DNA from: Elusimicrobiota bacterium
GTDB lineage: Bacteria > Elusimicrobiota > Elusimicrobia > Elusimicrobiales > UBA9959
DNA length: 21,189 nt
Reading direction: 5' to 3'
NCBI GenBank assembly: GCA_003450815.1
Contig: DMES01000021.1
Coordinates: forward strand, 1-21,189
Part shown: positions 7,048 to 14,444 of the stretch, one piece after another
Numbering within the stretch: the first letter of the stretch is position 1
How the letters are laid out: each line of letters begins with the position of its first letter
Position numbers and translations under genes: made by a program
Notes under the pieces: model-generated
Seen by the model: the letters and a program-made list of their open reading frames with translations, nothing else
Told to the model about the DNA's origin: nothing
The model's database searches: none

Positions 7048-7464
7048 TTAAAACAAGTCCGCGCCGTGCCGTGTCCGTTTTATATCGGCGCGGCTTTTTT
7101 TATTTTCAAGGCGGCGCTGTTTTGAGCCGTAGGAAGGTCTTGTCGGTTTTCTGCGCCTTGGCGGGCGCATGGCGCGTGCCAGAAGGTCATTCAGTCTGGC
7201 CCGCGCGGCCTGACGGTTCTGTTCCTGTGTCCTGTATTCGCTCGCGATAATAAGGATGTCTCCGTCCGCGGTCAATTTTGCGCCGGCAAGATGGTTTAGC
7301 CGCTCCTGTGCCGCGTGGGATAAGCCGGAGATGCGTGGGGAAAAGCGAAGCTGCACGGTGGTGGCGACCTTGTTAACATTCTGCCCCCCGTGTCCGCCGC
7401 TTCTTATGAAATTTTCCTCAATTGATCCAGGCGCGGGAAAAAAATCAGATTTAAAGTCAGACAT
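7048..7464 (-). CDS. arfB: ArfB/YaeJ-type peptidyl-tRNA hydrolase (ribosome rescue)
   Basis: A 138-residue release-factor-like protein that releases nascent peptides from ribosomes stalled without a stop codon. The catalytic GGQ is at residues about 26-28 within RSGGHGGQNVNKVATTVQLRF, followed by the typical core LTADGDILIIASEYRTQEQNRQAARARL. The C-terminal 40 residues are very basic (RPPRRRKPTRPSYGSKQRRLENKKSRADIKRTRHG), matching the ArfB tail that enters the empty mRNA channel. It lacks the codon-recognition domains of RF1/RF2, and the length is the same as E. coli ArfB (140). The ATG at 7464 is preferred over an in-frame TTG at 7482, although neither has a Shine-Dalgarno sequence. The gene's 3' end contains a terminator for the opposite strand. 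Confidence 0.93.
   Translation of the reverse strand: MSDFKSDFFPAPGSIEENFIRSGGHGGQNVNKVATTVQLRFSPRISGLSHAAQERLNHLAGAKLTADGDILIIASEYRTQEQNRQAARARLNDLLARAMRPPRRRKPTRPSYGSKQRRLENKKSRADIKRTRHGADLF
7059..7101 (+). terminator. intrinsic terminator for the 6329-7021 gene, inside the arfB 3' end
   Basis: CCGCGCCG at 7059-7066 pairs perfectly with CGGCGCGG at 7086-7093, followed by C and seven T residues (7095-7101). This is a good plus-strand intrinsic terminator shape with a 19-base loop. It is encoded within the last codons of the convergent arfB gene. Confidence 0.7.
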
Positions 7465-7558
7465 AAACTGTAATGTTATCAAAAAAAGCCGGTGTCCAAA
7501 AAAATTATTTTCCGGGGGCTAGGTCCTTTGACCCATTCTATTTAGAGTACAAAGACAC

Positions 7559-7596
7559 TTAACCGATTTCGGCGCGCCTGCCATAATATAAGTATG
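7559..7596 (+). promoter_or_regulatory. promoter with leaderless-type spacing for the endolysin-domain gene
   Basis: TTAACC (7559-7564) is 17 bases from CATAAT (7582-7587), which is followed by ATAAGT and the ATG at 7594. The -35 and -10 each fit the consensus moderately. The -10 to ATG distance is 6 bases, as at the 4243 and 4827 starts. Confidence 0.5.
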
Positions 7597-8529
7597 GAAA
7601 GGATAAGCTTTGCAGTCTTTGTTGTTTTTTCTCTTATCATCCCCCCCTCGGTGGTTTCAGCACAGGCTTTTAATGGACTGTTGATAGCTTGCGCCGGCGA
7701 AAAAAATATTTCCGTGCAGGAGATTCCTTCGGTTGCCGGGGTTCCCGCACCTGTCTTCGTGGAGGCCCGGCAGTATCTGCCGCCCAACAATAACGAACCC
7801 GGTTTTGAGTGGCCTTCCGATAACAGAGACAAGCTTGATGAGGATTTCTTCTATACAGGTAGAGCGGCTACGTTTCTTAAGGTTTCTCCGGACCTGGCTG
7901 AGGATCTTTCCGACGGTACGGGCAAGTGCGCTCTGGCCGCCAACACCCGCTATAAGGCCGCGGCCAAGCCAGGCTTCGAGGGTGAGCATATGACCGTGGC
8001 CCTGGCCGAGCCTCTGCCCGGCTGCAAGTTTATCCGCGGCTATATCTACATGACGCATGTCTTGTCCAGTTCGGCCGGCGGCGCGTGGGAGCTGCCCAGG
8101 ACGGTGCGGGCCTTTATGGATACGCTGGCCTTCGCCGAAGGCACAAAGGATCGCTATAACTATATTTTTACTTTTGTCACTTTCAACAGCTACGCGGACC
8201 ATCCCCGCCGGCCCATCTGCGCGGGCAGCCTCTGTTCAACGGCGGCCGGGCGCTACCAGTTCCTTGCAAAAACCTGGGACGGCCTGGCTCCGGACATGGG
8301 CATCTCTGATTTTACGCCGCCCAGCCAGGATAAAGCCGGACTTGAGCTGGTGCGCCGAGCCGGCGCCTACAACCTGGTGCTCAAATCCAATACTTACGCA
8401 AATTTTTCCGCGGCGGTTAGAAAGCTCAACATGATCTGGGCGTCACTGCCCGGCAGCCCTTACGGTCAGCCCACGCACTCCATGTCCGCGCTCTGGAAAG
8501 CATACAAGGTTCAGCTCGCCAAATATTGA
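7594..8529 (+). CDS. secreted protein with lambda-type endolysin (lytic transglycosylase) domain
   Basis: A 311-residue exported protein. Residues 1-23 are a signal peptide (cleavage near VSA-QA). Residues about 36-60 carry a short ISVxEI...VPAPV motif shared with the next gene. Residues 90-155 form an uncharacterised domain ending LPGCKFIRGYIYMTHV, possibly an SH3-like binding module. Residues about 170-305 resemble phage lambda endolysin R: VRAFMDTLAFAEGT with the catalytic Glu182, FNSYADHPRR, STAAGRYQFLAKTWDGL, GISDFTPPSQDKAGLELV and IWASLPGSPYGQP. It should cleave peptidoglycan glycan strands in the periplasm. Unlike the phage enzyme it is Sec-exported and sits among non-phage genes, so it is more likely a cell-wall remodelling enzyme or secreted toxin than a prophage lysin. 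Confidence 0.88.
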   Translation: MERISFAVFVVFSLIIPPSVVSAQAFNGLLIACAGEKNISVQEIPSVAGVPAPVFVEARQYLPPNNNEPGFEWPSDNRDKLDEDFFYTGRAATFLKVSPDLAEDLSDGTGKCALAANTRYKAAAKPGFEGEHMTVALAEPLPGCKFIRGYIYMTHVLSSSAGGAWELPRTVRAFMDTLAFAEGTKDRYNYIFTFVTFNSYADHPRRPICAGSLCSTAAGRYQFLAKTWDGLAPDMGISDFTPPSQDKAGLELVRRAGAYNLVLKSNTYANFSAAVRKLNMIWASLPGSPYGQPTHSMSALWKAYKVQLAKY

Positions 8530-8552
8530 GCAGGTCGGGGACGGTAGGTATT

Positions 8553-9437
8553 ATGAAGATTGCGGTGTTAATATCAGCTTTTGCTTTTTCTTCCCTTAAT
8601 TCCGCTTCCGCCGCCGAGTTGCGCGGCATTAGCGTTGCGGAAATACGAAATTCCAGCATTGAAGTTCCGGCGCCGGTTTCCGCCGCGTACGCCTCCCAGC
8701 TTTTGCCGCTTAACGCCAGGAATATTCTTCCGGCCGCTCTGCCTGAGAACCCTTTGATAGTGGTTCATGCCAGCCGTTTTTTTGACGAAAAGGCGATAGC
8801 GGCTTCCGGCATCAATGCCGTTGTCGCGCAGTTTAAAGCCCAACAGCGGCCGGTCATATATTTGCTTAATGACCAGTCCGCGCGGGGCTATAGCGACTGG
8901 TACCCCGGAGACAGGGCGCCCGACTATGAGATGTTTTCAGCCGGCGGGGAGCATAACCTTCCTATGTCCGGAGACGAGGTAACAATAGCGGGCGGTTTTT
9001 TTGGAAGCTATGACGGGAGCAGAGGCTGCCAGACGCTTGCCGCACGCGACGCAATCCGGATGCATTTTGAGGTTTCGGACCGGCCTTTCACCGTTTATAT
9101 GCCGCTGCGGGCTATATATTTTTACGAGGAAGATATAACAATGCGGAAAAAGCTTCTGGAGCTGTCCCCGAAATCCTCTTCCCCGGCGGCGGTTCAAAAG
9201 GTGTTTGACAATTTCGCGGAGAGCTTCTTTCTGACGGATACTTTTCCAACTTCCACTGAGGACGCCATGGGTTTCGGCCATCCATTTACTGAGCAGGAAT
9301 TAAATCCGGCCTATCGTAAGGGAGAGCCGGTAGATACGGCCCGCTATTCTTTTGAGTTGGTTTTTAACGATATTCAGGTTTCAAAATTCGGTGAGGGTCC
9401 ACGGAAAGTGAGTATCAAGCTGTACAATGGAAAATAA
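8553..9437 (+). CDS. secreted protein of unknown function, paired with the endolysin-domain protein
   Basis: A 294-residue protein starting with a signal peptide (cleavage near ASA-AEL, residues 18-21). I prefer the ATG at 8553 over a TTG at 8526 because it places the signal peptide at the N-terminus and follows a weak GGTAGG. Residues 26-42 (ISVAEI...VPAPV) closely match the mature N-terminus of the upstream endolysin-domain protein. The rest, including ENPLIVVHASRFFDEKAI, QRPVIYLLND and VTIAGGFFGSYDGSRGCQT, suggests an alpha/beta fold that I cannot name. No catalytic motif is clear. It follows the previous stop by 23 bases, so the two are probably one operon with related envelope roles. Confidence 0.75.
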   Translation: MKIAVLISAFAFSSLNSASAAELRGISVAEIRNSSIEVPAPVSAAYASQLLPLNARNILPAALPENPLIVVHASRFFDEKAIAASGINAVVAQFKAQQRPVIYLLNDQSARGYSDWYPGDRAPDYEMFSAGGEHNLPMSGDEVTIAGGFFGSYDGSRGCQTLAARDAIRMHFEVSDRPFTVYMPLRAIYFYEEDITMRKKLLELSPKSSSPAAVQKVFDNFAESFFLTDTFPTSTEDAMGFGHPFTEQELNPAYRKGEPVDTARYSFELVFNDIQVSKFGEGPRKVSIKLYNGK

Positions 9438-9458
9438 CGGGGGCTTGCCCACGTTATT
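9433..9458. terminator. stem-loop shared by convergent gene ends
   Basis: AATAACG (9433-9439) pairs with CGTTATT (9452-9458), with an inner GGG/CCC stem. The stem contains the stop codons of both convergent genes (9435-9437 plus strand, 9454-9456 minus strand). On the minus strand the stem is followed by TTATTTT-like sequence, so it fits best as a terminator of the gene ending at 9454. It may also help end the plus-strand pair. Confidence 0.5.
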
Positions 9459-10263
9459 GAACCGCTGCCGCCAGCGCCGCCAGGCGCCGGGTTTCTGTTT
9501 CAAAATCTTCCATTGAATCATAGGGCAGGGCTGAAAGCGGTTTGTGCTCAATTATCGCCCAAAGGCCGGTGTTTTTAAGCGCCCCGGGAGCGAACAAGGA
9601 GAGTGCAGCGCACAGCAGATAGAAGTTTGTCTGGCTGGAACAGGTCTTTTTTTCCCGGAGACAGGAAAAATCAAAATCCGCCGGGGTCAGGCGCAGGCGG
9701 GTGGCGGGCTGTTTTAAAATTATATCCAGGGTGAAGGCGGTCTCTGAAGTTCTCACCTCTTTTTTTACTTCCTTGTTTTTGCCCATGCCTATGGGCAGGC
9801 CTGTCGCGGCCATTATGCCCAGACGCAGCGCTTTTTCTCCGCCGGAGGGACCTTCAACCGACTTCACGGTTTTAACGGTTTCTTCTTTATGGGGCGCCGC
9901 TGATAAGACCAGTATGTCCGCGGCTGCCACATTCATACTGAGACCGGCGGCGTTGGTGAAGCTAAAACTGCCGTCCGCAAAAGACGCTTTTTTTATTAAG
10001 GCCGCTGGTTTAAACCCGGCTGTTCCGGTTGAAAACAGGGTTATTGTTTTAACGCCGTAAGCTTCGCATTTCCGGGTCAGTTCCTGCGCGCTGTCGGGCG
10101 CCAGGCGAGAGCCCAGAATACCCCAGCAATGCCTGGCCAGCCGTCCGGCGTCGTTTATGTTTATGGAGTTAAATTCCGAAAGTATTTTTGCCGTAACGGC
10201 GAAGTCCGGAAGCCTTTCCTCCGCCGCCAGCACCGAAAAAGTCTCTTTTGTTCCTTCCGGCAT
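9454..10263 (-). CDS. unknown cytoplasmic protein (269 aa)
   Basis: Not recognised as a named family. There is no signal peptide or membrane span. Residues about 14-75 (VLAAEERLPDFAVTAKILSEF, then NINDAGRLARHCWGILGSRL, then SAQELTRKCEAYGVKTITLF) have an alpha/beta rhythm that reminds me of L7/L12-C-terminal-like or ClpS-like small domains, but this is only an impression. The rest includes AADILVLSAAPHKEE, which looks like a beta strand and loop, and GIMAATGLPIGMGKNKEVKKEV. The ATG at 10263 follows a strong GGAGGAGGAA Shine-Dalgarno sequence, which firmly supports expression and the start. It is monocistronic, convergent with the secreted pair and divergent from the NfeD-type gene. Confidence 0.75.
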   Translation of the reverse strand: MPEGTKETFSVLAAEERLPDFAVTAKILSEFNSININDAGRLARHCWGILGSRLAPDSAQELTRKCEAYGVKTITLFSTGTAGFKPAALIKKASFADGSFSFTNAAGLSMNVAAADILVLSAAPHKEETVKTVKSVEGPSGGEKALRLGIMAATGLPIGMGKNKEVKKEVRTSETAFTLDIILKQPATRLRLTPADFDFSCLREKKTCSSQTNFYLLCAALSLFAPGALKNTGLWAIIEHKPLSALPYDSMEDFETETRRLAALAAAVQ

Positions 10264-10320
10264 AATTCCTCCTCCTCTGGATATTGTAACAATTCCGACG
10301 TACTGAAGGATTTGGGTTTT

Positions 10321-10349
10321 TTCGGTGTTCAGCCGGAAAGTTGTATAAT
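10321..10349 (+). promoter_or_regulatory. candidate promoter for the NfeD-type gene
   Basis: TATAAT at 10344-10349, with a weak -35 TTCGGT 17 bases upstream (10321-10326). The leader to the ATG at 10399 is about 45 bases. Confidence 0.4.
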
Positions 10350-10398
10350 TACTTGTCGGGCGGTATACAGTACTGTTTTAAATCGAAAGGTATTTTAT

Positions 10399-11748
10399 AT
10401 GAAAACAATAATTTTATCCATGTCGTTTTTAGCGCTGACGCAGACCAGCGTTTTGGCCGCCACACAAGCCAGTGTCCCCAAGCCGGCTCAGCCTCATGGC
10501 GAAAAGGTTTATGCCGTGTCCAAAGTGCTTGCCGCGCCCTACGCGGGCGTTATCACGCCGGCCGCGGCTGAGTTTATGAACGGCGCCATAGACCGCGCCA
10601 ATGAAGAAAAATACAACCTGCTGGTCATTGAGCTTGACACCCCCGGCGGCCTTGACAGCTCAATGCGCGACATCATAAAAAAGATACTGGCTTCTAAAGT
10701 GCCGGTGGCCGTGTTTGTCTATCCGCAGGGCGCGCGCGCGGCCTCCGCCGGCGTGTTTATTTCCATGGCGGCGCATCTGGTCGTAATGTCCCCGGGCACC
10801 AATATCGGCGCGGCGCACCCGGTAATGCTCGGCGCCATGCCTTCAATCGGCGGCGAAAAGGATGGCAGGAAGAAAGACCCGATGGAAGACAAGGTGCTAA
10901 ACGACGCTTCCGCGTATATCACCTCCATAACCCAGCAGAAAAAGCGTAATGTCGCATGGGCCATAAAGGCCGTCACACAAAGCGATTCTATCCCCGCCGG
11001 GGAAGCGCTTAAAAACGGCGTGGTGGACCTTATAGCATCCGACATGAACGAGTTGCTGCTTAAAATAAACGGCCGGGAAGTTGACGGGTTCGGCAGGCTG
11101 GCGGTTAAAAATGCCAAAGTTGATTTTATGCTGCAAACCCGCCGCCAAAGAATTTTGGCCGCCGTCACCGACCCGAATATAGCCATGATACTTATGAGCC
11201 TGGGCGCGGCCGGGCTGTTCGTTGAGCTTTACAACCCGGGCCTTATTCTGCCGGGCGTGGTAGGGGCCGTTTCGCTGGTGCTGGCGTTTTATTCTTTTCA
11301 GACGCTGTCCGCCAGTTTTGCGGGCCTCGCCCTTATCCTGCTTGGGTTTGTGTTTTTCATCGCCGAAATTAAAGTGCTCAGTTACGGACTGCTCACTCTT
11401 GGCGGAGCGGTGTCGGTGATGCTGGGGGCGCTGATGCTTTTTAACAGGCCTTCGCTCGGAGGATTATCGGTTTCTATGAGCATATTGACCTCCGCGCTTA
11501 TCAGTCTTGTCGCCGTGGTGGCTGCGCTTTCCTGGGTGGCGCTTAAAGCCCAGATGCGCCGTGTGGTGACCGGCATTGAAAGTCTTGCAGGCAAAAAAGG
11601 TCTCGCGAAAACCGCTCTTAAACCCAAGGGCACGGTGCTGGTTGAAGGCGAGCTTTGGGAAGCGGAAAGCGTTTCAGGCCCGGTCGCCGAAGGCGCGGAA
11701 ATAACCGTAACTGCGGTAGAAGGTTTTAAAGTGCGCGTTAAAAAGTGA
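10399..11748 (+). CDS. NfeD-type membrane-bound ClpP-class serine protease
   Basis: A 449-residue protein with three parts. After a signal peptide (residues 1-20), residues about 35-230 form a ClpP/SppA-like serine protease domain with LLVIELDTPGGLDSSM and a Ser-Lys dyad that I place at Ser116 (ARAASAGVFIS) and Lys165 (MEDKVLNDAS), matching the 1510-N type of archaeal and bacterial NfeD proteases. Residues about 260-385 contain several transmembrane helices. Residues about 395-449 form the C-terminal OB-fold NfeD domain (KGTVLVEGELWEAES...VTAVEGFKVRV). The family cleaves hydrophobic regions of membrane proteins such as stomatin, but no stomatin gene is adjacent. The ATG at 10399 is preceded by AAAGG. 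An in-frame upstream extension to 10129 overlaps the divergent gene and is rejected. Confidence 0.92.
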   Translation: MKTIILSMSFLALTQTSVLAATQASVPKPAQPHGEKVYAVSKVLAAPYAGVITPAAAEFMNGAIDRANEEKYNLLVIELDTPGGLDSSMRDIIKKILASKVPVAVFVYPQGARAASAGVFISMAAHLVVMSPGTNIGAAHPVMLGAMPSIGGEKDGRKKDPMEDKVLNDASAYITSITQQKKRNVAWAIKAVTQSDSIPAGEALKNGVVDLIASDMNELLLKINGREVDGFGRLAVKNAKVDFMLQTRRQRILAAVTDPNIAMILMSLGAAGLFVELYNPGLILPGVVGAVSLVLAFYSFQTLSASFAGLALILLGFVFFIAEIKVLSYGLLTLGGAVSVMLGALMLFNRPSLGGLSVSMSILTSALISLVAVVAALSWVALKAQMRRVVTGIESLAGKKGLAKTALKPKGTVLVEGELWEAESVSGPVAEGAEITVTAVEGFKVRVKK

Positions 11749-11793
11749 GATCAGTTTTATAAGCGGTCCGGCTGCGGCGCGCAAGCGCGCGTA

Positions 11794-11822
11794 TTGAAAA
11801 CATAATGCGGTTGTGTCATAAT
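11794..11822 (+). promoter_or_regulatory. promoter of clpC
   Basis: TTGAAA (11794-11799), a 17-base spacer, then CATAAT (11817-11822) with an extended -10 TGT just before it. This is the best sigma-70-type promoter in the window. A GCGCGC hairpin lies just upstream (11777-11790). I saw no CtsR heptad or CIRCE repeat. Confidence 0.65.
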
Positions 11823-11865
11823 ATTGTGCGTAGTAAAACGATTTTTTAATTTACGAGGAGATATT

Positions 11866-14340
11866 ATGGGAACAAGATTTACCGAACGGGCCCAGCGCGT
11901 TATTCTGATAGCCCAGGAAGAGGCGAAACGCCTTAATCACGATTATGTGGGCACCGAGCATATTCTGCTTGGCCTTATAGCCCTTGGCGAGGGAGTGGCC
12001 TCCCAGGTTTTACAGGGCCTCGGAGTTGACCTGCGCAAGGTGCGCGCCGAGATAGAAAAAATAGTGGGCCAGGGCGATAACATGATGCTTTTGGGCGAGA
12101 TCCCTTTTACCCCGCGCGCCAAAAAAGTGCTTGAATACGCCGTGGAAGAGGCCCAGCAGATGGGGCACTCCTATATAGGCACCGAACATATTTTAATGGG
12201 CCTCATCCGCGAAGAGGAGGGCGTGGCGGCAAGGGTGCTAGCCAATCTGGGCCTGAAGCTTGAAACCGTGCGCGAGGAAGTGCTTACCATCTTAGGCGAT
12301 CTGGACCAGAAAGACAGCCAGAAAGAGCCGCCCTCGCCGAAAAGCCACTCCCCCCACGGGAGCGCGGCCCGCGGTAAAACAAAAACACCTACCCTTGATG
12401 AATTCGCCCGCGATATGACGCAGATGGCCAAAGAGGGGAAACTTGACCCGGTCATAGGTCGTGTTGATGAGATAGACCGCGTCATACAGGTTCTTGGGCG
12501 CCGCACAAAAAACAACCCGGTGCTTATAGGTGAGCCCGGCGTGGGCAAAACGGCCATTGTTGAGGGGCTGGCCCAGAAACTGTCCTGCGGTGATATTTCA
12601 GACACGCTTTCCGGTAAGCGGCTTTTAAGCCTGGACCTGGCCTCAATAGTTGCGGGCACCAAGTACCGTGGTGAATTCGAGCAGCGCCTGAAAAGCATTA
12701 TTGAGGAGATACGCAAGGCCAAAAATTCCATAATCATGTTCATTGACGAGCTGCATACAGTTATCGGTGCGGGCGCGGCCGAGGGCGCCATAGACGCCTC
12801 CAATATGCTTAAGCCCGCGCTTGCGCGCGGCGAATTGCAGTGCATAGGAGCCACCACCTTTGACGAATACCGCAAGCATATAGAGCACGACCCGGCCCTT
12901 GAGCGCCGTTTTCAGCCCGTGGTGGTGGATCCGCCCACGGTGGAGGAGACCATAGAGATACTGAAAGGCCTGCAGGAAAAATACGAATCGCATCACAAAT
13001 GCAAATATTCCGACCCCGCCATTTTCGCGGCTGTCCAGCTCTCGGACAAGTATATTACCGACCGGGCGCTGCCCGATAAGGCCATAGACCTGCTTGACGA
13101 GGCCGGTTCCCGCGCCCGCCTGAAGCTTTCGGTTTCTCCGCCCGAATTCAAGGAAAAAGAGGCCGAACTGGAAGATCTCGGCAAAGAAAAAAACTCCGCT
13201 ATTTACGGCCAGGAATTTGAAAAGGCCGCCAAACTGCGCGAGCGCGAGAAAGAACTTAAAAAAAATCTGGAAGATTCAAAGAAAAAATGGCGCGAATCGC
13301 GCGATAAGCTGGCGCCTGAGGTGACAGAAGAGGATATAGCCTCCATCGCCTCAAAGTGGACCGGCATCCCGGTTACACGCATGACGCAGAGCGAAGCCGA
13401 TAAACTGATGCACATGGAAGAAGAGATACATAAGCACCTTATAGGCCAGGAAGAGGCCGTAAAAATAGTTTCACAAGCTATCAAGCGCAGCCGCACCGGC
13501 ATGAAAGACCCCAAGCGCCCCATAGGCAACTTTATTTTCCTCGGTCCCACGGGCGTGGGGAAAACGGAGCTCGCGCGCGTGCTTGCTGACTTCCTGTTCG
13601 GCAGCGAAGAGGCCATGGTGCGCGTTGACATGTCGGAGTATATGGAAAAATTTTCCGTTTCCCGCCTGATAGGCGCGCCTCCGGGTTATGTGGGCTACGA
13701 GGAAGGCGGCAAGCTCACCGAGCTTGTGCGCCGCAAGCCGTACTCCGTGGTGGTACTCGACGAAATTGAAAAAGCCCACCCCGATGTGTTCAATATCCTG
13801 CTTCAGATAATGGACGAGGGCCTGCTGACGGACAGCCTGGGCCACAAAGTGAGTTTCAAAAACACTATACTTATCATGACTTCCAATGTGGGCGCGCGGC
13901 TTATTACCAAGGGCAAAACACTGGGTTTCATTCCGCGGGAAGACCGCGAGAAAGATTACCACGAGATGAAAGATACGGTCAAAGAAGAGATAAAGCGCGT
14001 TTTTAACCCGGAATTCATCAACCGCATAGACGAGGTTATAGTTTTCAGGCCTTTGAACGAGGGTGATATGGGCAAGATCCTGGAGCTAAACCTTTTAAAG
14101 GTGGAGAAAAAGCTTCAGGACAAAGGCGTGACCTTTGAAATAACCAAAGAGGCCAAGGCGTTCCTGATAAAGAAAGGCTTTGACCCGCAATACGGCGCCC
14201 GCCCGCTTTTAAGGATTGTGCAGCGTTTGCTTGAAGACCCGCTGTCCGAATTCCTGCTTACCAGCAAGATGAAAAAAGGCGACAAGGTGAAAATCAGTTA
14301 TAAAGGGGAAGGGGAAGCCCTTGAACTGGGGGTAGTGTAG
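11866..14340 (+). CDS. clpC: ClpC, AAA+ unfoldase of the Clp protease
   Basis: An 824-residue Hsp100 unfoldase that feeds proteins to ClpP. Order of domains: a double Clp-N repeat (residues about 1-145; YVGTEHILLGLI and YIGTEHILMGLI mark the two halves), a linker, AAA domain 1 with Walker A GEPGVGKT (about 222-229) and Walker B IMFIDE, a middle region with a UVR motif EFEKAAKLREREKELKK (about 450-466) that defines ClpC rather than ClpA or ClpB, and AAA domain 2 with Walker A GPTGVGKT (about 560-567) and Walker B VVVLDE. A TLGFIP segment in domain 2 probably provides the ClpP-docking LGF loop. The start follows a strong GAGGAG. ctsR, mcsA and mcsB are not adjacent, unlike in Firmicutes. Fully intact. 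Confidence 0.97.
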   Translation: MGTRFTERAQRVILIAQEEAKRLNHDYVGTEHILLGLIALGEGVASQVLQGLGVDLRKVRAEIEKIVGQGDNMMLLGEIPFTPRAKKVLEYAVEEAQQMGHSYIGTEHILMGLIREEEGVAARVLANLGLKLETVREEVLTILGDLDQKDSQKEPPSPKSHSPHGSAARGKTKTPTLDEFARDMTQMAKEGKLDPVIGRVDEIDRVIQVLGRRTKNNPVLIGEPGVGKTAIVEGLAQKLSCGDISDTLSGKRLLSLDLASIVAGTKYRGEFEQRLKSIIEEIRKAKNSIIMFIDELHTVIGAGAAEGAIDASNMLKPALARGELQCIGATTFDEYRKHIEHDPALERRFQPVVVDPPTVEETIEILKGLQEKYESHHKCKYSDPAIFAAVQLSDKYITDRALPDKAIDLLDEAGSRARLKLSVSPPEFKEKEAELEDLGKEKNSAIYGQEFEKAAKLREREKELKKNLEDSKKKWRESRDKLAPEVTEEDIASIASKWTGIPVTRMTQSEADKLMHMEEEIHKHLIGQEEAVKIVSQAIKRSRTGMKDPKRPIGNFIFLGPTGVGKTELARVLADFLFGSEEAMVRVDMSEYMEKFSVSRLIGAPPGYVGYEEGGKLTELVRRKPYSVVVLDEIEKAHPDVFNILLQIMDEGLLTDSLGHKVSFKNTILIMTSNVGARLITKGKTLGFIPREDREKDYHEMKDTVKEEIKRVFNPEFINRIDEVIVFRPLNEGDMGKILELNLLKVEKKLQDKGVTFEITKEAKAFLIKKGFDPQYGARPLLRIVQRLLEDPLSEFLLTSKMKKGDKVKISYKGEGEALELGVV

Positions 14341-14345
14341 GAGAA

Positions 14346-14376
14346 GGGTATAGGGGCTAGGGAATAGGGTTTAGGG
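14346..14376 (+). repeat. five G-rich heptamers with exact 7-base spacing (G-quadruplex candidate)
   Basis: G-runs start at 14346, 14353, 14360, 14367 and 14374, exactly 7 bases apart, with A/T-rich loops: GGGTATA, GGGGCTA, GGGAATA, GGGTTTA, GGGAAGG. The unit resembles TTTAGGG-like heptamers. The run satisfies the G3-N(1-7) quadruplex pattern and lies 6 bases after the clpC stop. Confidence 0.8.
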
Positions 14377-14444
14377 AAGGAGTTCTTTATTGTTGTGCCT
14401 ATTCCGCTTTATCCTTTCAAGATTTTGTGCTGGAGCGCTAACTT

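Noticed and set aside
7510..7560. GGTCCTTTGACC and CTTTG...CAAAG repeats between arfB and the endolysin-domain gene
   Set aside because: Arms of 4-5 bases are too short to distinguish from chance in a divergent promoter region.
10129..10398. In-frame N-terminal extension of the NfeD-type protease by 90 codons
   Set aside because: It overlaps the divergent gene's coding sequence and Shine-Dalgarno sequence, and would bury the signal peptide. The ATG at 10399 has AAAGG and a signal peptide right after it.
12171..12875. Long minus-strand open frame opposite clpC
   Set aside because: Composition is Ser/Arg-rich with no domain pattern; it is a shadow of the strongly conserved ClpC frame.
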